Positions 10,085 through 19,035 of a stretch of DNA of 64,000 nucleotides are shown in pieces. The stretch is from NCBI GenBank assembly GCA_963777975.1, contig CAVZSO010000013.1, positions 1 to 64,000 of the forward strand, read 5' to 3'. Under the pieces are notes generated by a model. That model was given only the letters and a program-made list of their open reading frames with translations, was not told the origin of the DNA and did not search any database. Made by a program: the position numbers and the translations under genes. Source of the DNA: CSP1-4 sp963777975 (lineage in GTDB: Bacteria; Chloroflexota; Limnocylindria; Limnocylindrales; CSP1-4). How positions within the stretch are numbered: the stretch's first letter is position 1; every line of letters starts with the position of its first letter.

Positions 10085-10579
10085 GCGGTGAACGGCCTGG
10101 TCGCCCAGCCCGAGCCCGTACGGTGGCTGACGACCACACTCGCGCCACCCAGAGGGCACCGCCGAAGCTGCGCGGTGGATGGTGCGCATGGTGACCCTGC
10201 ACCGACTCCGCCGGGACGCGGGCGGACGGTGGCGACGAGCAGCCAATGGGGGATGCTTCGCTCCGAACGATCGGGCGCACAGGCGGCTGTCGCGATCGCG
10301 GGCAGCCGAGGACGGCTTCAACCGAGTGGACGACCGGCGATGACGTGGGCCCAGCCCGAGCCCGCATGGTGGCTCAACCTACGGAAGCGCATCCCGAGGC
10401 CACCGTCGAGCTGCTCGAGCGGAGCGCGCAAGGGACCGCCCGAGCTCGCGACCGGCGAGGAGCGGGCGCGCCTCTGGAAGAAGTTCGTCGACTTGGGCTC
10501 GTCGGCTTTCAGCGATGCCAGCGCCGCGCTTCGATCAAGGGAGACCGCGCTTGTGATCCTCGAGCCGCGCATCGAATGA
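10085..10579 (+). pseudogene. deazaflavin-dependent nitroreductase (DDN)-like gene, frameshifted
   Basis: The second half is recognisable: PAWWLNLRK and HPEATVELLE in adjacent frames form the family motif HPAWWLNLxxNPEATVEL, followed by ATGEERARLWKKFVDLGSSAF and the ending ETALVILEPRIE. The first half (around GRTVATSSQWG) keeps only fragments of the expected GRxSGRxRTxPL segment. At least two frame changes are needed. DDN proteins use F420 or similar cofactors and often lie beside a divergent TetR regulator, as here. The pair therefore looks like one decayed regulator-enzyme unit next to the tRNA. Confidence 0.55.
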
Positions 10580-10719
10580 ACCGGGGAGGCGATCGGGTCG
10601 GCGGCGCCAACCGAAGCCCCACACCAAGGGCGTCGCCCTCCGAGTGATAGAGCCCGTTGAAGGCAGCCCACGAGATCTATGCTCACCGAGCACGAAGCCG
10701 AAGACGGGGAGTCGACGGG

Positions 10720-11130
10720 ATGGCAGAGCAGCGACCGGTGACGCATGCTGAGTCGAGCATGGACCAGCCCCGACTCAGCGCCGCGCTTGGCAGCGAGCCC
10801 ATCCGCACCATCGGCCGCGAGGAGCTCAGCGAGAAGCTCACGCGCGGCGACGCCTTCAAGCTGATCATGGCACTCAACCGTTGGGCCTTCGAAGCCAAGC
10901 ACATCCCGGGGTCGCTCCACTTCGACACACCCGACGAGCTCTACGCGGCGGTCCAGCCGGAGGACGAGGTGGTCGTCTACTGCTCGCAAGTCGACTGTCT
11001 GGCGAGCGTCGCTCTCTATCGCGACCTTGTCCGCCGCGGCTACCGCAACGTGCGCCGCTACGCCGGCGGACTCCTGGACTGGGAGGACGCCGGTCTGCCG
11101 CTCGAAGGGACATACGTCGATCGGCCATGA
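10720..11130 (+). CDS. single-domain rhodanese-like protein
   Basis: About 136 residues. The rhodanese fold starts at IRTIGREELSEKL; AKHIPGSLHF is the CH2A-like motif, and the active-site loop is VVYCSQVDCLASVALYRDL with the catalytic cysteine in YCSQVDC. The second cysteine in the loop is unusual and could form a disulfide. GGLLDWEDAGLPLEG is the typical C-terminal signature. Start candidates are the in-frame ATGs at 10720 and 10759; 10720 is listed, but the domain needs only the later one. The stop overlaps ATG 11127 of the next gene (ATGA), implying translational coupling. Confidence 0.8.
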   Translation: MAEQRPVTHAESSMDQPRLSAALGSEPIRTIGREELSEKLTRGDAFKLIMALNRWAFEAKHIPGSLHFDTPDELYAAVQPEDEVVVYCSQVDCLASVALYRDLVRRGYRNVRRYAGGLLDWEDAGLPLEGTYVDRP

Positions 11131-11664
11131 CGACGCCAGGATCCACGCCGACGACGGGCATCGTCGCCGCATCCTCACCCGTATGTCGCCGAGATCGAGG
11201 CCTGGCAAGAGGGCTGGTACGAGCTCCTCGACCTCGTCGGCTCCCTGACGCCGGTGGAGTGCCTCGAACCCGGCTACTACCACGACCCGGACTGGACGGT
11301 CCGCGACGTCGTTGCGCACCTGGGGACATGGCTGGCCGAGGCCCAGGTCCAGTTCGAGCGCATCAACGCCGGCACGTACGAGGGCCACGACGTCGACATC
11401 GACGCCCTGAACGCCACGTTCCTCGAGGCCATGGTCGGTCAGCCGTGGGACGTCGCGTGGGTGCAGGCCAACGCTGCCCGGACCATGGTGCTCGAGGCGT
11501 GGTACGCGCTGCGCGAACCCAGCGACGAGGCGGCCTGGTGGATGCGCAAGAGCGCCGCCGAGCACCTCGGGGAGCACCTCGGTCGCCTGCGGGAGTGGAC
11601 GGCGGAGTTGATCGCGCGACGTTCGATGGAGCCCACGGAGGAGTCGAGCGGGGCTGGCGGCTGA
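11127..11664 (+). CDS. DinB/maleylpyruvate-isomerase-like protein (probable early frameshift)
   Basis: The intact body reads YVAEIEAWQEGWYELLDLVG, then DPDWTVRDVVAHLGTWLAEA, a DinB-superfamily four-helix bundle pattern with the expected metal-ligand histidine in VAHLGTW and a late EHLGEHLGRLREW helix. The body frame has no ATG and only a GTG inside the domain (11254). The ATGA-coupled ATG at 11127 is in another frame, so a one-base error near 11165-11180 would join it to the body and give about 178 residues. Members act as mycothiol/bacillithiol-type thiol transferases or metal-dependent hydrolases; the substrate is unknown. Confidence 0.6.
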
Positions 11665-11809
11665 TCCTCGACCAAGGGCTTACACGGTGATCATCGCGAA
11701 GGTCGCTTCGGGTGACAGGATCGCATCGGAGGACCGCCAAGCGGAGGTTGTCTCACGGCCCCGCCTGCGCCAAAATCGACTGCCTCTTCTATCACCGCGA
11801 GGTGCAACC

Positions 11810-12205
11810 GTGGCGCAATTGCCCGTTGAGCTCATCCTGGTTCGCCAGCTCGCCGGTGGCCTGGCGGTCCCGACCTTCGTGGTCGATGCATCGGGCGATC
11901 TGGTCTTTGTCAACGAAGCTGCCGAAGCTCTGCTCGGCCTCGACTTCGAGGATGTGGGCCAAGTCTCCTTCGCGGACTGGACTACGGCATTTGCGTCACG
12001 CACCAAGGGACGGCAACGAGCCGACCCGGCGACCCATCCTCTTGCCGTCGCCATCCGCAAACGCACGCCGGTACATGGACCGTTGCGGATCCTGGGCCGA
12101 GATGGCGTGCTTCGTTCGCTGGTGGTGACTGCTCTCCCGCTGGAGGGCTCTCGCGGTCAGCTGCTCGGTGGCCTCGCGATGTTCTGGGAGCCGCCGACCA
12201 GATGA
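11810..12205 (+). CDS. small PAS-domain protein
   Basis: About 131 residues that are almost entirely one PAS fold. VPTFVVDASGDLVFVNEAAEALLG is the canonical first strand and helix (about residues 18-41). GPLRILGRDGVLRSLVVTALPL and LLGGLAMFWE form the last strands. No effector domain is attached, so it would act by protein-protein interaction or as a small-ligand sensor. GTG 11810 is the only start that leaves a complete domain without extra residues. The last four bases overlap the start of the metallo-hydrolase (ATGA), so expression is coupled. Confidence 0.7.
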   Translation: MAQLPVELILVRQLAGGLAVPTFVVDASGDLVFVNEAAEALLGLDFEDVGQVSFADWTTAFASRTKGRQRADPATHPLAVAIRKRTPVHGPLRILGRDGVLRSLVVTALPLEGSRGQLLGGLAMFWEPPTR

Positions 12206-13053
12206 TCGTTCGCTTGTGGGGGACTCGCGGGTCGCTCGCCAGCTCCGGCCCAGAGACGGCGGGCTACGGAGGCAATACCGCCTCGGTCGAGATCGTGAGC
12301 GCCGATGGCACCGTCCTCGCGCTCGACGCCGGGACCGGCATCCGTCGGCTCGGGGCCGCCATCGACCCTTCCGTCGAGCGGGTGGACGTCCTCCTGACCC
12401 ACCTCCACATGGACCACATCCAGGGCCTCGGCTTCTTTGCCCCGTTCTTTCGACCCTCGGGCGAGATCCATGTTTGGGGCCCTGCCTCGGCGACGATGGA
12501 ACTTCGGACTCGCCTCACACGCTATCTCTCGCCGCCACTCTTCCCGGTCCGGATCCGCGACCTCGACGCTCGGGTCGTGCTGCATGATGCGCCTGAGGAG
12601 CCGGTGAGCATCGGCGGCTTCGAGGTCGTTGCCCAGCATGTCATCCATCCCGGGCCCACGGTCGGCTACAGGATCCTCGCGGACGGGGCGAGCCTTGCCT
12701 ACCTGCCCGACCATGAGCCAGCGCTCGGCGCTCGTCGGTTTCCCGAAGAGCCACGCTGGACGTCCGGCTTCGATCTGGCCTCAGGCGTCGATCTCCTCAT
12801 CCACGACGGGCAGTACTCGGATGACGAGCGCGCAGGCCGGATCGGCTGGGGTCACAGCTCGGTCAGCGAGGCGGTCGCCTTCGGGGAACTGGCCCGGGTG
12901 CGCCGACTCATCCTCTTCCACCACGACCCATCCCATAGCGATGCGGTGCTCGACGGGCTGACTGAGGCGGCGCGCGCACGCGGGACCTCGATCGAGGTTG
13001 TCGCTGGTCGCGAGGGCGCTCGATACGATCTGGGAACCGATGTACACGCGTAG
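12202..13053 (+). CDS. MBL-fold metallo-hydrolase
   Basis: 283 residues of the metallo-beta-lactamase fold, similar to the RNase Z/PhnP-like branch that begins MIVRLWGTRGS. Metal ligands are visible: THLHMDH at about residues 73-79, a histidine in AQHVIHPG, the aspartate in LLIHDGQYSDDE, and a late FHHDPSH. The DGQYSDDE segment and the early GTRGS motif are characteristic of proteins often found with GGDEF or PAS signalling domains, and here a PAS protein is coupled immediately upstream. A hydrolytic role is likely; the substrate (RNA, phosphodiester or thioester) is unresolved. Confidence 0.8.
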   Translation: MIVRLWGTRGSLASSGPETAGYGGNTASVEIVSADGTVLALDAGTGIRRLGAAIDPSVERVDVLLTHLHMDHIQGLGFFAPFFRPSGEIHVWGPASATMELRTRLTRYLSPPLFPVRIRDLDARVVLHDAPEEPVSIGGFEVVAQHVIHPGPTVGYRILADGASLAYLPDHEPALGARRFPEEPRWTSGFDLASGVDLLIHDGQYSDDERAGRIGWGHSSVSEAVAFGELARVRRLILFHHDPSHSDAVLDGLTEAARARGTSIEVVAGREGARYDLGTDVHA

Positions 13054-13241
13054 TCGGGCAGACGCGACCCGGCCACGCGAACGCCTTCCCGAACAGACGG
13101 CCTACTTCGGGCCCGCTCCGAGCCACCCTCGGCCCGCTGCCACTTTCGGTATCGAGCGAGAGGCCTCCGGCGTCAACGCGCGCTATCGCGGCACACTCGG
13201 CGCCGGGGCCCCTCGCAGGTCAGGCGGTCGATCGGATCGCG

Positions 13242-14126
13242 TCAGTCGCTAGCACGCGATCGGCGCCTGCCGACCAAGACCAGCCCGAACGCCGTGACGA
13301 CCCCGAAGACGATGAACGCCCGGGCATCGAACGTCCCCGATCCGTCAGCTGGCGTGGCGACGTCGGTTGAAGGCTGCGTCTCACTCGCAGGCCTCGGCGT
13401 AGGCGCGGCCGCCGCAAGCTCGAAGTTCCAGGTATCGGTCTCCTCACCCACCGTCAAGGACACGCCGTCGACGTACGAGGTCGTCACGGGGATGCCTTTC
13501 CCGATCGCGACCTGGAGACCGAGGACCAGAGCGTCCGGGTACTGGGCCTTGAAGTCGGCGAACCTGCACGGCGTGAAGGGGTCGACCAGGCAGAAGTTGC
13601 CGTCGGTGTTGGTCTGATAGACGAGCGTGTCGTCATCGAGGGTCGTCGTCTGCCAGACGCCCGCCGTCACCGTCGCGTTGTACACGCGTTCCACGGTCAT
13701 CGTCGTGAACTCCGACGTGCCGCCCAGCCGGTACATCCCGAACCTGAGTGACGCCGGCTCCGCATCGAGCAAGCCGGAGTCACCGGTGGCATACGTCATC
13801 CAGGACCCGCCCGTGATATCGCTCAGGGGCCCGGCGACGAGCCCGGCTCGACCGATGCCGACGAAGTCGGTCGTGTCCGCGGCCGTGGCCAGCTTGACGC
13901 TGTCACCGCCCAGGCCGGGCTCGGGGCTCTTGACGATCACGGCGCTGAGACCCGCGGTGTTGTCCGGGCCCTGGGCCCAACCGGAGCCGGGGATCTTCTT
14001 CACCGTGACGTCCGCGGCGGCCACGATGGGCGCGACGGCGAGCGCAAGGATCGCGAGCACGCAGTCCTGCGCCCGCGCTCCGAGAGCGCAGGCGGGAGTG
14101 ACGTGAGGCCATCTGGGTCTCCTCAT
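13242..14126 (-). CDS. exported, C-terminally membrane-anchored protein of unknown function
   Basis: Up to 294 residues. A hydrophobic N-terminal stretch (CVLAILALAVAPIVAAADV) is a signal peptide. The mature region is beta-rich (SGWAQGPDNTAG, GGSWMTYATGDSGLLDAEPA, YNATVTAGVWQTTTLDDD, GVSLTVGEETDTWNFEL). A Pro/Thr-rich spacer precedes a final membrane segment AFIVFGVVTAFGLVLVG and an arginine-rich tail. The residues before the signal are poor. A better start is ATG 14112, which has GGAG six bases upstream and reads MASRHSRLRSRS, but it needs one indel near 14080 to join the signal peptide. It resembles WD/PEP-CTERM-like or cell-wall sorted proteins in layout, but no sorting motif is seen. Confidence 0.6.
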   Translation of the reverse strand: MRRPRWPHVTPACALGARAQDCVLAILALAVAPIVAAADVTVKKIPGSGWAQGPDNTAGLSAVIVKSPEPGLGGDSVKLATAADTTDFVGIGRAGLVAGPLSDITGGSWMTYATGDSGLLDAEPASLRFGMYRLGGTSEFTTMTVERVYNATVTAGVWQTTTLDDDTLVYQTNTDGNFCLVDPFTPCRFADFKAQYPDALVLGLQVAIGKGIPVTTSYVDGVSLTVGEETDTWNFELAAAAPTPRPASETQPSTDVATPADGSGTFDARAFIVFGVVTAFGLVLVGRRRSRASD

Positions 14127-14570
14127 GTGCTGGTTACAGCCGTTCGGGACCCCCGTTCATCCTCACACCGAAGCCGCGTTCCTCACCCAGAATTAGGTAC
14201 CTGCCGAAGGAGGCTTTGGTCCGGTCGAAGGCTCCGTGGCAGCACGCCTGACGGCGCCGGTGCCCAGACGGGATCAAGAGATCAGCTGCCGTGCGCGACC
14301 CAAGTCGCCAGTTGCTGCCTTTGAGAAACGGCTGAGTTGCGCGGATGTCGCCGGTGTCGGGACCGAGCGTCCTTGCCGCTTATACGCAACTCGACGACGC
14401 CTGCCGTTTGCAGCGTCTGGTGGATGACTCTGCATCATCCCGGCAGCAGTATTGCTTCTGCGCCCGGGGACCGTGCACAGCCGGGGGGACGGGCGCGTTT
14501 CGATCTATTACGGATCCGCACTCATCTCAGACCACGCGGCTTGAACCGCGAGAAAAGGATCGCTACTCCA
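14127..14570. other. 444-bp intergenic region with a possible structured leader
   Basis: No credible gene. It separates a divergent pair of exported-protein genes, so it should hold both promoters. The most notable content is the nested long-range pairing at 14326-14409 and an AAAGGA Shine-Dalgarno-like tract 11-12 bases before ATG 14571. Lower GC and TA-containing words (ATTAGG, CTATTACGG) occur around 14190 and 14500 and may be promoter elements; none is clear enough to call. Confidence 0.4.
14326..14409 (+). ncRNA. candidate structured 5' leader RNA
   Basis: AAACGGC (14326-14332) pairs with GCCGTTT (14403-14409). Directly inside, GAGTTGCG (14334-14341) pairs with CGCAACTC (14385-14392), giving two nested perfect helices of 7 and 8 bp around a 43-nt core. 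It lies 160 nt before the start of the secreted beta-helix gene on the same strand. It does not match a riboswitch consensus I recognise. Confidence 0.35.
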
Positions 14571-15325
14571 ATGCTCTCCATCACCAAGCGCCGGCTGGCA
14601 GGACTGGTTTCTGCGTCGGCCTTCATGGCCTCGATGGCCGTGGCAGCCGCGCCCGCGGCGACCATGGCCGCCACGACGTGCCCCGACCGGCTTCTCGCGA
14701 CGGCCAACCTCACCGCCGCTCAGATCGGCGGGACGGTCACCGGCCACGCTCGACGCGACCGGCTGCAACATCGGTGTCTACAACCCGACCAGCGTCAGCG
14801 GCGCGACGATCTTCGGCGCGGACTACTTCGGCGTCGTCGTCAACGGCGTGCCCGCCAACGTGACCAACAGCACGGTTCAGGAACATCGGCGACGACCCGT
14901 TCAACGGCATCCAGCACGGCCGTGCCATCCTCTATATCAACGGCGCGAGCGGCACGATCAGCGGCAACCAGGTCTACGACTTCCAGAAGAACGGGATCGA
15001 GGTCAGCGGCCTGACCGCCGATGGCAGCGCTCTCTCCAGCGTCAAGACCTCCGCGACGGTCCAGAAGAACGTCGTGACCGGCGAGGGTCGCCATCGCGCT
15101 ACATCGCCCAGAACGGCATCGTGATCAGGAGCGGCGCGAACGCCACCGTGAAGAAGAACACGGTCAGCGGCTTCGACTACACGCCGACGGACACCGAGGC
15201 CACGGGCGTGCTGCTCTATCGAGGCCGAGCCGGCGTCAACGTCGCATCGAACAACAACATCTCCGGCAACGAGAAGAACATCTACGACGCACGGCATTCA
15301 GCCAGGAGGCCACGTCAAGCCCTAG
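14571..15325 (+). CDS. secreted right-handed beta-helix protein (frameshifted)
   Basis: Begins with a clear signal peptide (LAGLVSASAFMASMAVAAAP, then ATMAATT). The mature part, after correction, has parallel beta-helix rungs: SVSGATIFGADYFGVVVNG, NVTNSTVQNIGDDPFNGIQ, GASGTISGNQVYDFQKNGIE, NGIVIRSGANATVKKNTVSG and NVASNNNISGNEKNIYD. At least three single-base errors break the frame (about 14750, an extra G at 14881, and about 15090). In the likely last frame it ends at a TAG at 15323-15325. Such proteins are carbohydrate-binding or lyase-like, but no catalytic residues can be assigned. A strong terminator follows 20 bp later. Confidence 0.65.
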
Positions 15326-15345
15326 CTCCCGCACTCTCTAGAAAG

Positions 15346-15381
15346 GACCGGGGTCTCCGCGCGGAGGCCCCGGTCTTCTTG
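15346..15381 (+). terminator. rho-independent terminator
   Basis: A 12-bp near-perfect stem: ACCGGGGTCTCC (15347-15358) with GGAGGCCCCGGT (15363-15374), one G-U wobble, loop GCGC, followed by a T-rich tract TCTTCTTGT. It lies 20 bp after the probable stop of the beta-helix gene. Confidence 0.85.
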
Positions 15382-15563
15382 TGTCCACCGGCACTCCTCA
15401 CCCAACCCCATCGGCGGCTTCGGTGACTTGACAGCGTGGCTGTCGGGCGCGGCTCATGGGAGGTCGGGCGCGGTGCTAGCCTGCGGCGCATCAGTCGGTC
15501 GGTCGACCGGTCGTGTCTCCTCGACACGACAGCCGGAACTCGCGACGGCCAGGGGGAGGGACG

Positions 15564-16845
15564 ATGCGTTCTCGATCGATCATCGTGGCCGTGGCTGTCG
15601 CTGTGCTGGCAGGAGGCTGCGCGGGCGCGACCGTCGAACCATCGTCGCCGGCAGCGACATCGGCACCGACCTCGGCGGAGATCTCGTCGCCGTCACCGGA
15701 ACCGACCATCGACCCATGGGCTGTTGATCTCGCCGAGTTGGATTCGAGCGTCCGCTCGCTGCATCCGAACCCATTCGCGAACAATCCCGAGTCGGTCTGG
15801 GTGGCGAAGCTCGATGAGCTCCAGAAGACGCTCCCGACGTCGACGCCTGACGAGGCCATCGTCGGGATCGCGAGTCTTGTCGGCTTGCTCGACACCCACT
15901 CCGGGCTCAGCGGGCCGTTTCACGCCTATGACGCTGCTGCTCTATCGCTTCGCTGACGGGTGGTTCGTCATCCGGGCGAAAGATGCGTCGCTCGTCGGTT
16001 CCCGCGTCGTATCGATCGGAGGTCACCCGATCGATGAGGTCGAGGCAGCCTTGCGGCCGCTCGTGCCAGCGGATAACGAGAGCGGCGAGCTCAACGGCCT
16101 GGGTCCCGCGATGTCGACGGTCGAGTTCCTTCATGGCCTCGGCATCGTCGACGATCCTGCAAAGCCGGGCTTCGTGCTCGAGCGACCCGACGGATCGCAG
16201 TCCACCGTCGACCTGACCTCGTCGGAGCTCTGGCAGTGGGACCTGAACCTCGGCCTGACGGGTGACATGCCCGAGGCCGTCGCGCGCCGCTCCGAGCCGG
16301 TCTGGACTCGCCTCGACAAGCCGACGAAGACATTCCTGATGAGTTACAACGACTATGAGGAGACGCGCTTGCCCCAGGCCATCACGGCCATGAAGAAGGC
16401 TCTCGATGACGGCTCGGCCACCCGCGTGATCCTGGACATGCGCTACCTTCGGGGCGGTGATGGCAGCCTTGCGCAACCCTTGATCGAAGCGCTCGCCGGC
16501 GACAAGCGCCTCGATCGCCCTGGTGCGTTGACGGCCCTCATCGGCCGAGAGAACGTCTCCGCCGGGACCATCGTGGCGGCCGCGATCGACACACAGACAA
16601 ATGCCGTCTTGATCGGCGAGATGACGCCGGCCCGGGCAGACAACTTCCTGTGCAACTGCGCCGACACCGTCCTACAGAACTCGTTCCTGACGGTCACCTT
16701 GCCGCTCGAACGAGCCGGCACGGGCGATCCTCGGATGGCGATCGAGCCCGACATCCCATTCGCGCTGACCGCGGCCGACTTCTTCGCCGGCAAGGATCCC
16801 GCGCTCGAGTTGGCGTTTGCAGGCAAAGGGGCCCCGGCGCCGTAG
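15564..16845 (+). CDS. S41-peptidase-like lipoprotein (frameshifted)
   Basis: N-terminal lipoprotein signal MRSRSIIVAVAVAVLAGGC with lipobox LAGGC, then a Ser/Pro/Thr-rich spacer. The catalytic region resembles C-terminal-processing (S41) proteases: LVGLLDTHSGL, LVGSRVVSIGGHPIDEVEA (PDZ-like), VILDMRYLRGGDG in place of the usual DLRGNxGG, and ALIGRENVSAGTIVAAAI carrying the expected nucleophile serine. One indel between about 15925 and 15950 separates the first 125 residues from the rest. Corrected length is about 426. A GGGGGAGGG tract precedes the ATG. It is an extracytoplasmic lipoprotein, probably proteolytic; the weak DLRGN motif makes a non-peptidase role possible. Confidence 0.7.
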
Positions 16846-16877
16846 TGACGCCGCCCGGCCCCTGCCGGAGCAGCCCG

Positions 16878-17960
16878 TCAGGGCAACGGGCGCCAGAGGC
16901 GGGCGAGGAGGAACGCCAAGGCAGCGATCAGCAGCCCGATTCCCACGAACACGACGCTGATCTCGATCGCCTCGGTCCGCAGGATGAGGTTGGTCGGCAA
17001 CCCATCGAAGACCGCCTGCAGCTGCGTCGCACTCTCGGCCGGGTGGTAGGTACCACCGGTCAGCTCGGCGACCTGACGGAGCGTCGGCTCGTCGATGCCC
17101 CGGCGGAAGTTGTTGCCGTTGCCGAACCCGCCGCCACCGAAGCCGCCGCCGAAGCCGCCATTCGGACCGTTCGGCTCCCCCCCGACGAACTGGCTGGGAC
17201 ACGATTCGCTGAAGGCGCCGCCCTCCTCGGTACCGAATCCGACCGTGAAGACGCGCAGGCCTCGGTCAGCCGCCTGCTGCGCGGCGTCGATCGGCAGCGT
17301 GCCGGTGTTGTTGGCGCCGTCGGTCAAGAGCACGATGATGGCCGGCTGGTAGGAGCCTGGCGCACGCGGCGGCGGCTCGGTCCCCGGCCGCTCGTCGGTG
17401 ATGCTCTGTGGCACGGTCGGGTCAACGGTGCTGATGGCATCGATGGCCTCGAGGATGCCGCTGCCGATGCCCGTCCGCCGGCCGGTGACCAGGCTGTGGA
17501 GCGCGTCGAGCAGCAGCTTTCGATCGGTCGTCGGCGCCTGGATGATCTCGGCGAAGCCGCTGAAGGCGACGATGCCGATGTGGGCATCCTCGGACTGATT
17601 CTCGATGAACGTGGCTGCGGCGTCCTCTGCCGCCAGCAGCCGGTTCGGCGCGATGTCGGCGGCACACATGCTGCGCGACACGTCGATGGCCAGGATGATC
17701 GTCGTCTGGTTGGACGGCACGGCGGCGGTCACCGCCGGGCGAGCGACGGCGACGAGCAGGCAGGCGATCGCGAGCGCGAAGAAGGCGAAGGGGAGGTGCC
17801 TCCGCAGCCGTGACCGTGGCGGGAGCGCGGCCCGGATGAGCGACACGCTCGAGTAGCGCACGCCGACCGGGCGGCGCCGTCGGATGCCGAGAACGTAGAC
17901 GGCCACGAGCAACGGCAGGAGCAGCAGGAGGATGAGCAGCTCGGGCCAGAAGAAGCTCAC
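16878..17960 (-). CDS. VWA-domain membrane protein (BatA/BatB-like)
   Basis: 360 residues. Two N-terminal membrane helices (LLILLLLLPLLVAVYVLGI and FAFFALAIACLLVAVARPA) precede a von Willebrand A domain with the MIDAS motif DVSRSM and later LLTDGANN. A Gly/Asn-rich insert (about residues 245-265) and a C-terminal helix VVFVGIGLLIAALAFLLA follow. This is the BatA/BatB (Aer) layout: the VWA domain sits outside the membrane and binds metal-dependent partners. It is the last gene of a five-gene minus-strand operon and its ATG overlaps the stop of the second VWA gene (ATGA). Confidence 0.85.
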   Translation of the reverse strand: MSFFWPELLILLLLLPLLVAVYVLGIRRRRPVGVRYSSVSLIRAALPPRSRLRRHLPFAFFALAIACLLVAVARPAVTAAVPSNQTTIILAIDVSRSMCAADIAPNRLLAAEDAAATFIENQSEDAHIGIVAFSGFAEIIQAPTTDRKLLLDALHSLVTGRRTGIGSGILEAIDAISTVDPTVPQSITDERPGTEPPPRAPGSYQPAIIVLLTDGANNTGTLPIDAAQQAADRGLRVFTVGFGTEEGGAFSESCPSQFVGGEPNGPNGGFGGGFGGGGFGNGNNFRRGIDEPTLRQVAELTGGTYHPAESATQLQAVFDGLPTNLILRTEAIEISVVFVGIGLLIAALAFLLARLWRPLP

Positions 17961-19035
17961 GGCAGCCGTCCCAGCCAGCGCAGCGAGAGCAGCGCGCCAC
18001 CGATGAGCAGCAGCACGGCCACGGCCGCCAGGAGCCCGGTCAGCTCGATCTGCTGGGCCTCGACGACGAGCCGCGGGTCGAGCGTCTCGTAGACGTTCAT
18101 CAACGCCTCCGTGTCGGGCGCCGCGTAGGCCGTCCCGCCGCTCGTCGCCGCGATGCGATCGAGCAGATCCTGGTCGAGCTGCGTGTGGACGACGAAGCCG
18201 TCGAGGTCGAGATCGACGCCCTCGGCGCTGCCGATGGCGACGGTGTCGATGCGGACGCCACGATCAGCCGCTTGCTGCGCGGCGTCGAGCGGATCGGGCC
18301 GCTCGTTGTTCTCGCCATCGGTCAGCAGGACGATCACGGCCGAGGTCGCCGCGTCGGCCGGCACCGGTGTCGGCTCCGGGGTCGGGGCGGGTGACCGCTG
18401 GGAGTAGTAGTCGGTCGGCGGCGGGTTGAGGGCGATGTCGACGGCGTGGAGGGCGACGAGGATGCCCTGCCCGAGCGACGTCCCCTTCTGCGGCGAGAGG
18501 CGCTCGATCGACGACAGGATCGCGGCGCGATCGCGCGTCGGCGACTGGACCGCGATGCCGCCATCGCTGAACGCGACGACACCGACGATGACGCCCGGCG
18601 GTTGACGCTCGACGAAGGCCGTGGCCGCGTCGCGCGCGGCGGCCATGCGGGTCGGTTCGACGTCGGTCGCCGCCATGCTCCCCGAGACATCGAAGGCAAG
18701 GACGACGATGCCCTCGTTCCGTGGCACGTTGACGACTCGCTTGCGGCCGCGCCAGGGCGAACGTGGCCAGCGTCAGGCCCGCGAGCATCAGGGCCCCGGG
18801 CACGCGGCGCCGCAGGCTGCCGCGGCGCTCGCCGGTCGAGCCACGCGCTCGCCTCGCCACGCGCCACCTCGCCACCTGGCGCTCCTCGGGCGGCGTGTAC
18901 GTCGGAGCCGGACAGGGCGCCCATGCCCGCCGCGGCCAGTCGCTGCTGCCGACGCCGGGCGATGGCGCGGTCGATGGCGATGCCGATCGGGATGAGGATC
19001 AGCAGCAGCAACGCGGCTGGCCAGATGAAGGTCAC
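17957..19035 (-). CDS. second VWA-domain membrane protein (BatA-like, frameshifted)
   Basis: Paralogous to its downstream neighbour. It opens with MTFIWPAALLLLILIPIGIA and an arginine-rich loop. The second helix MLAGLTLATFALARPQA lies in another frame, and the VWA core with MIDAS DVSGSM and VIVLLTDGENNERPDPLD is in a third. It ends with membrane segment LLAAVAVLLLIGGALLSLRWLG. Two indels, near 18895 and 18740, break the N-terminal 100 residues; corrected length is about 358. Start and stop overlap both neighbours by four bases, so the operon is tightly coupled. Confidence 0.8.
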
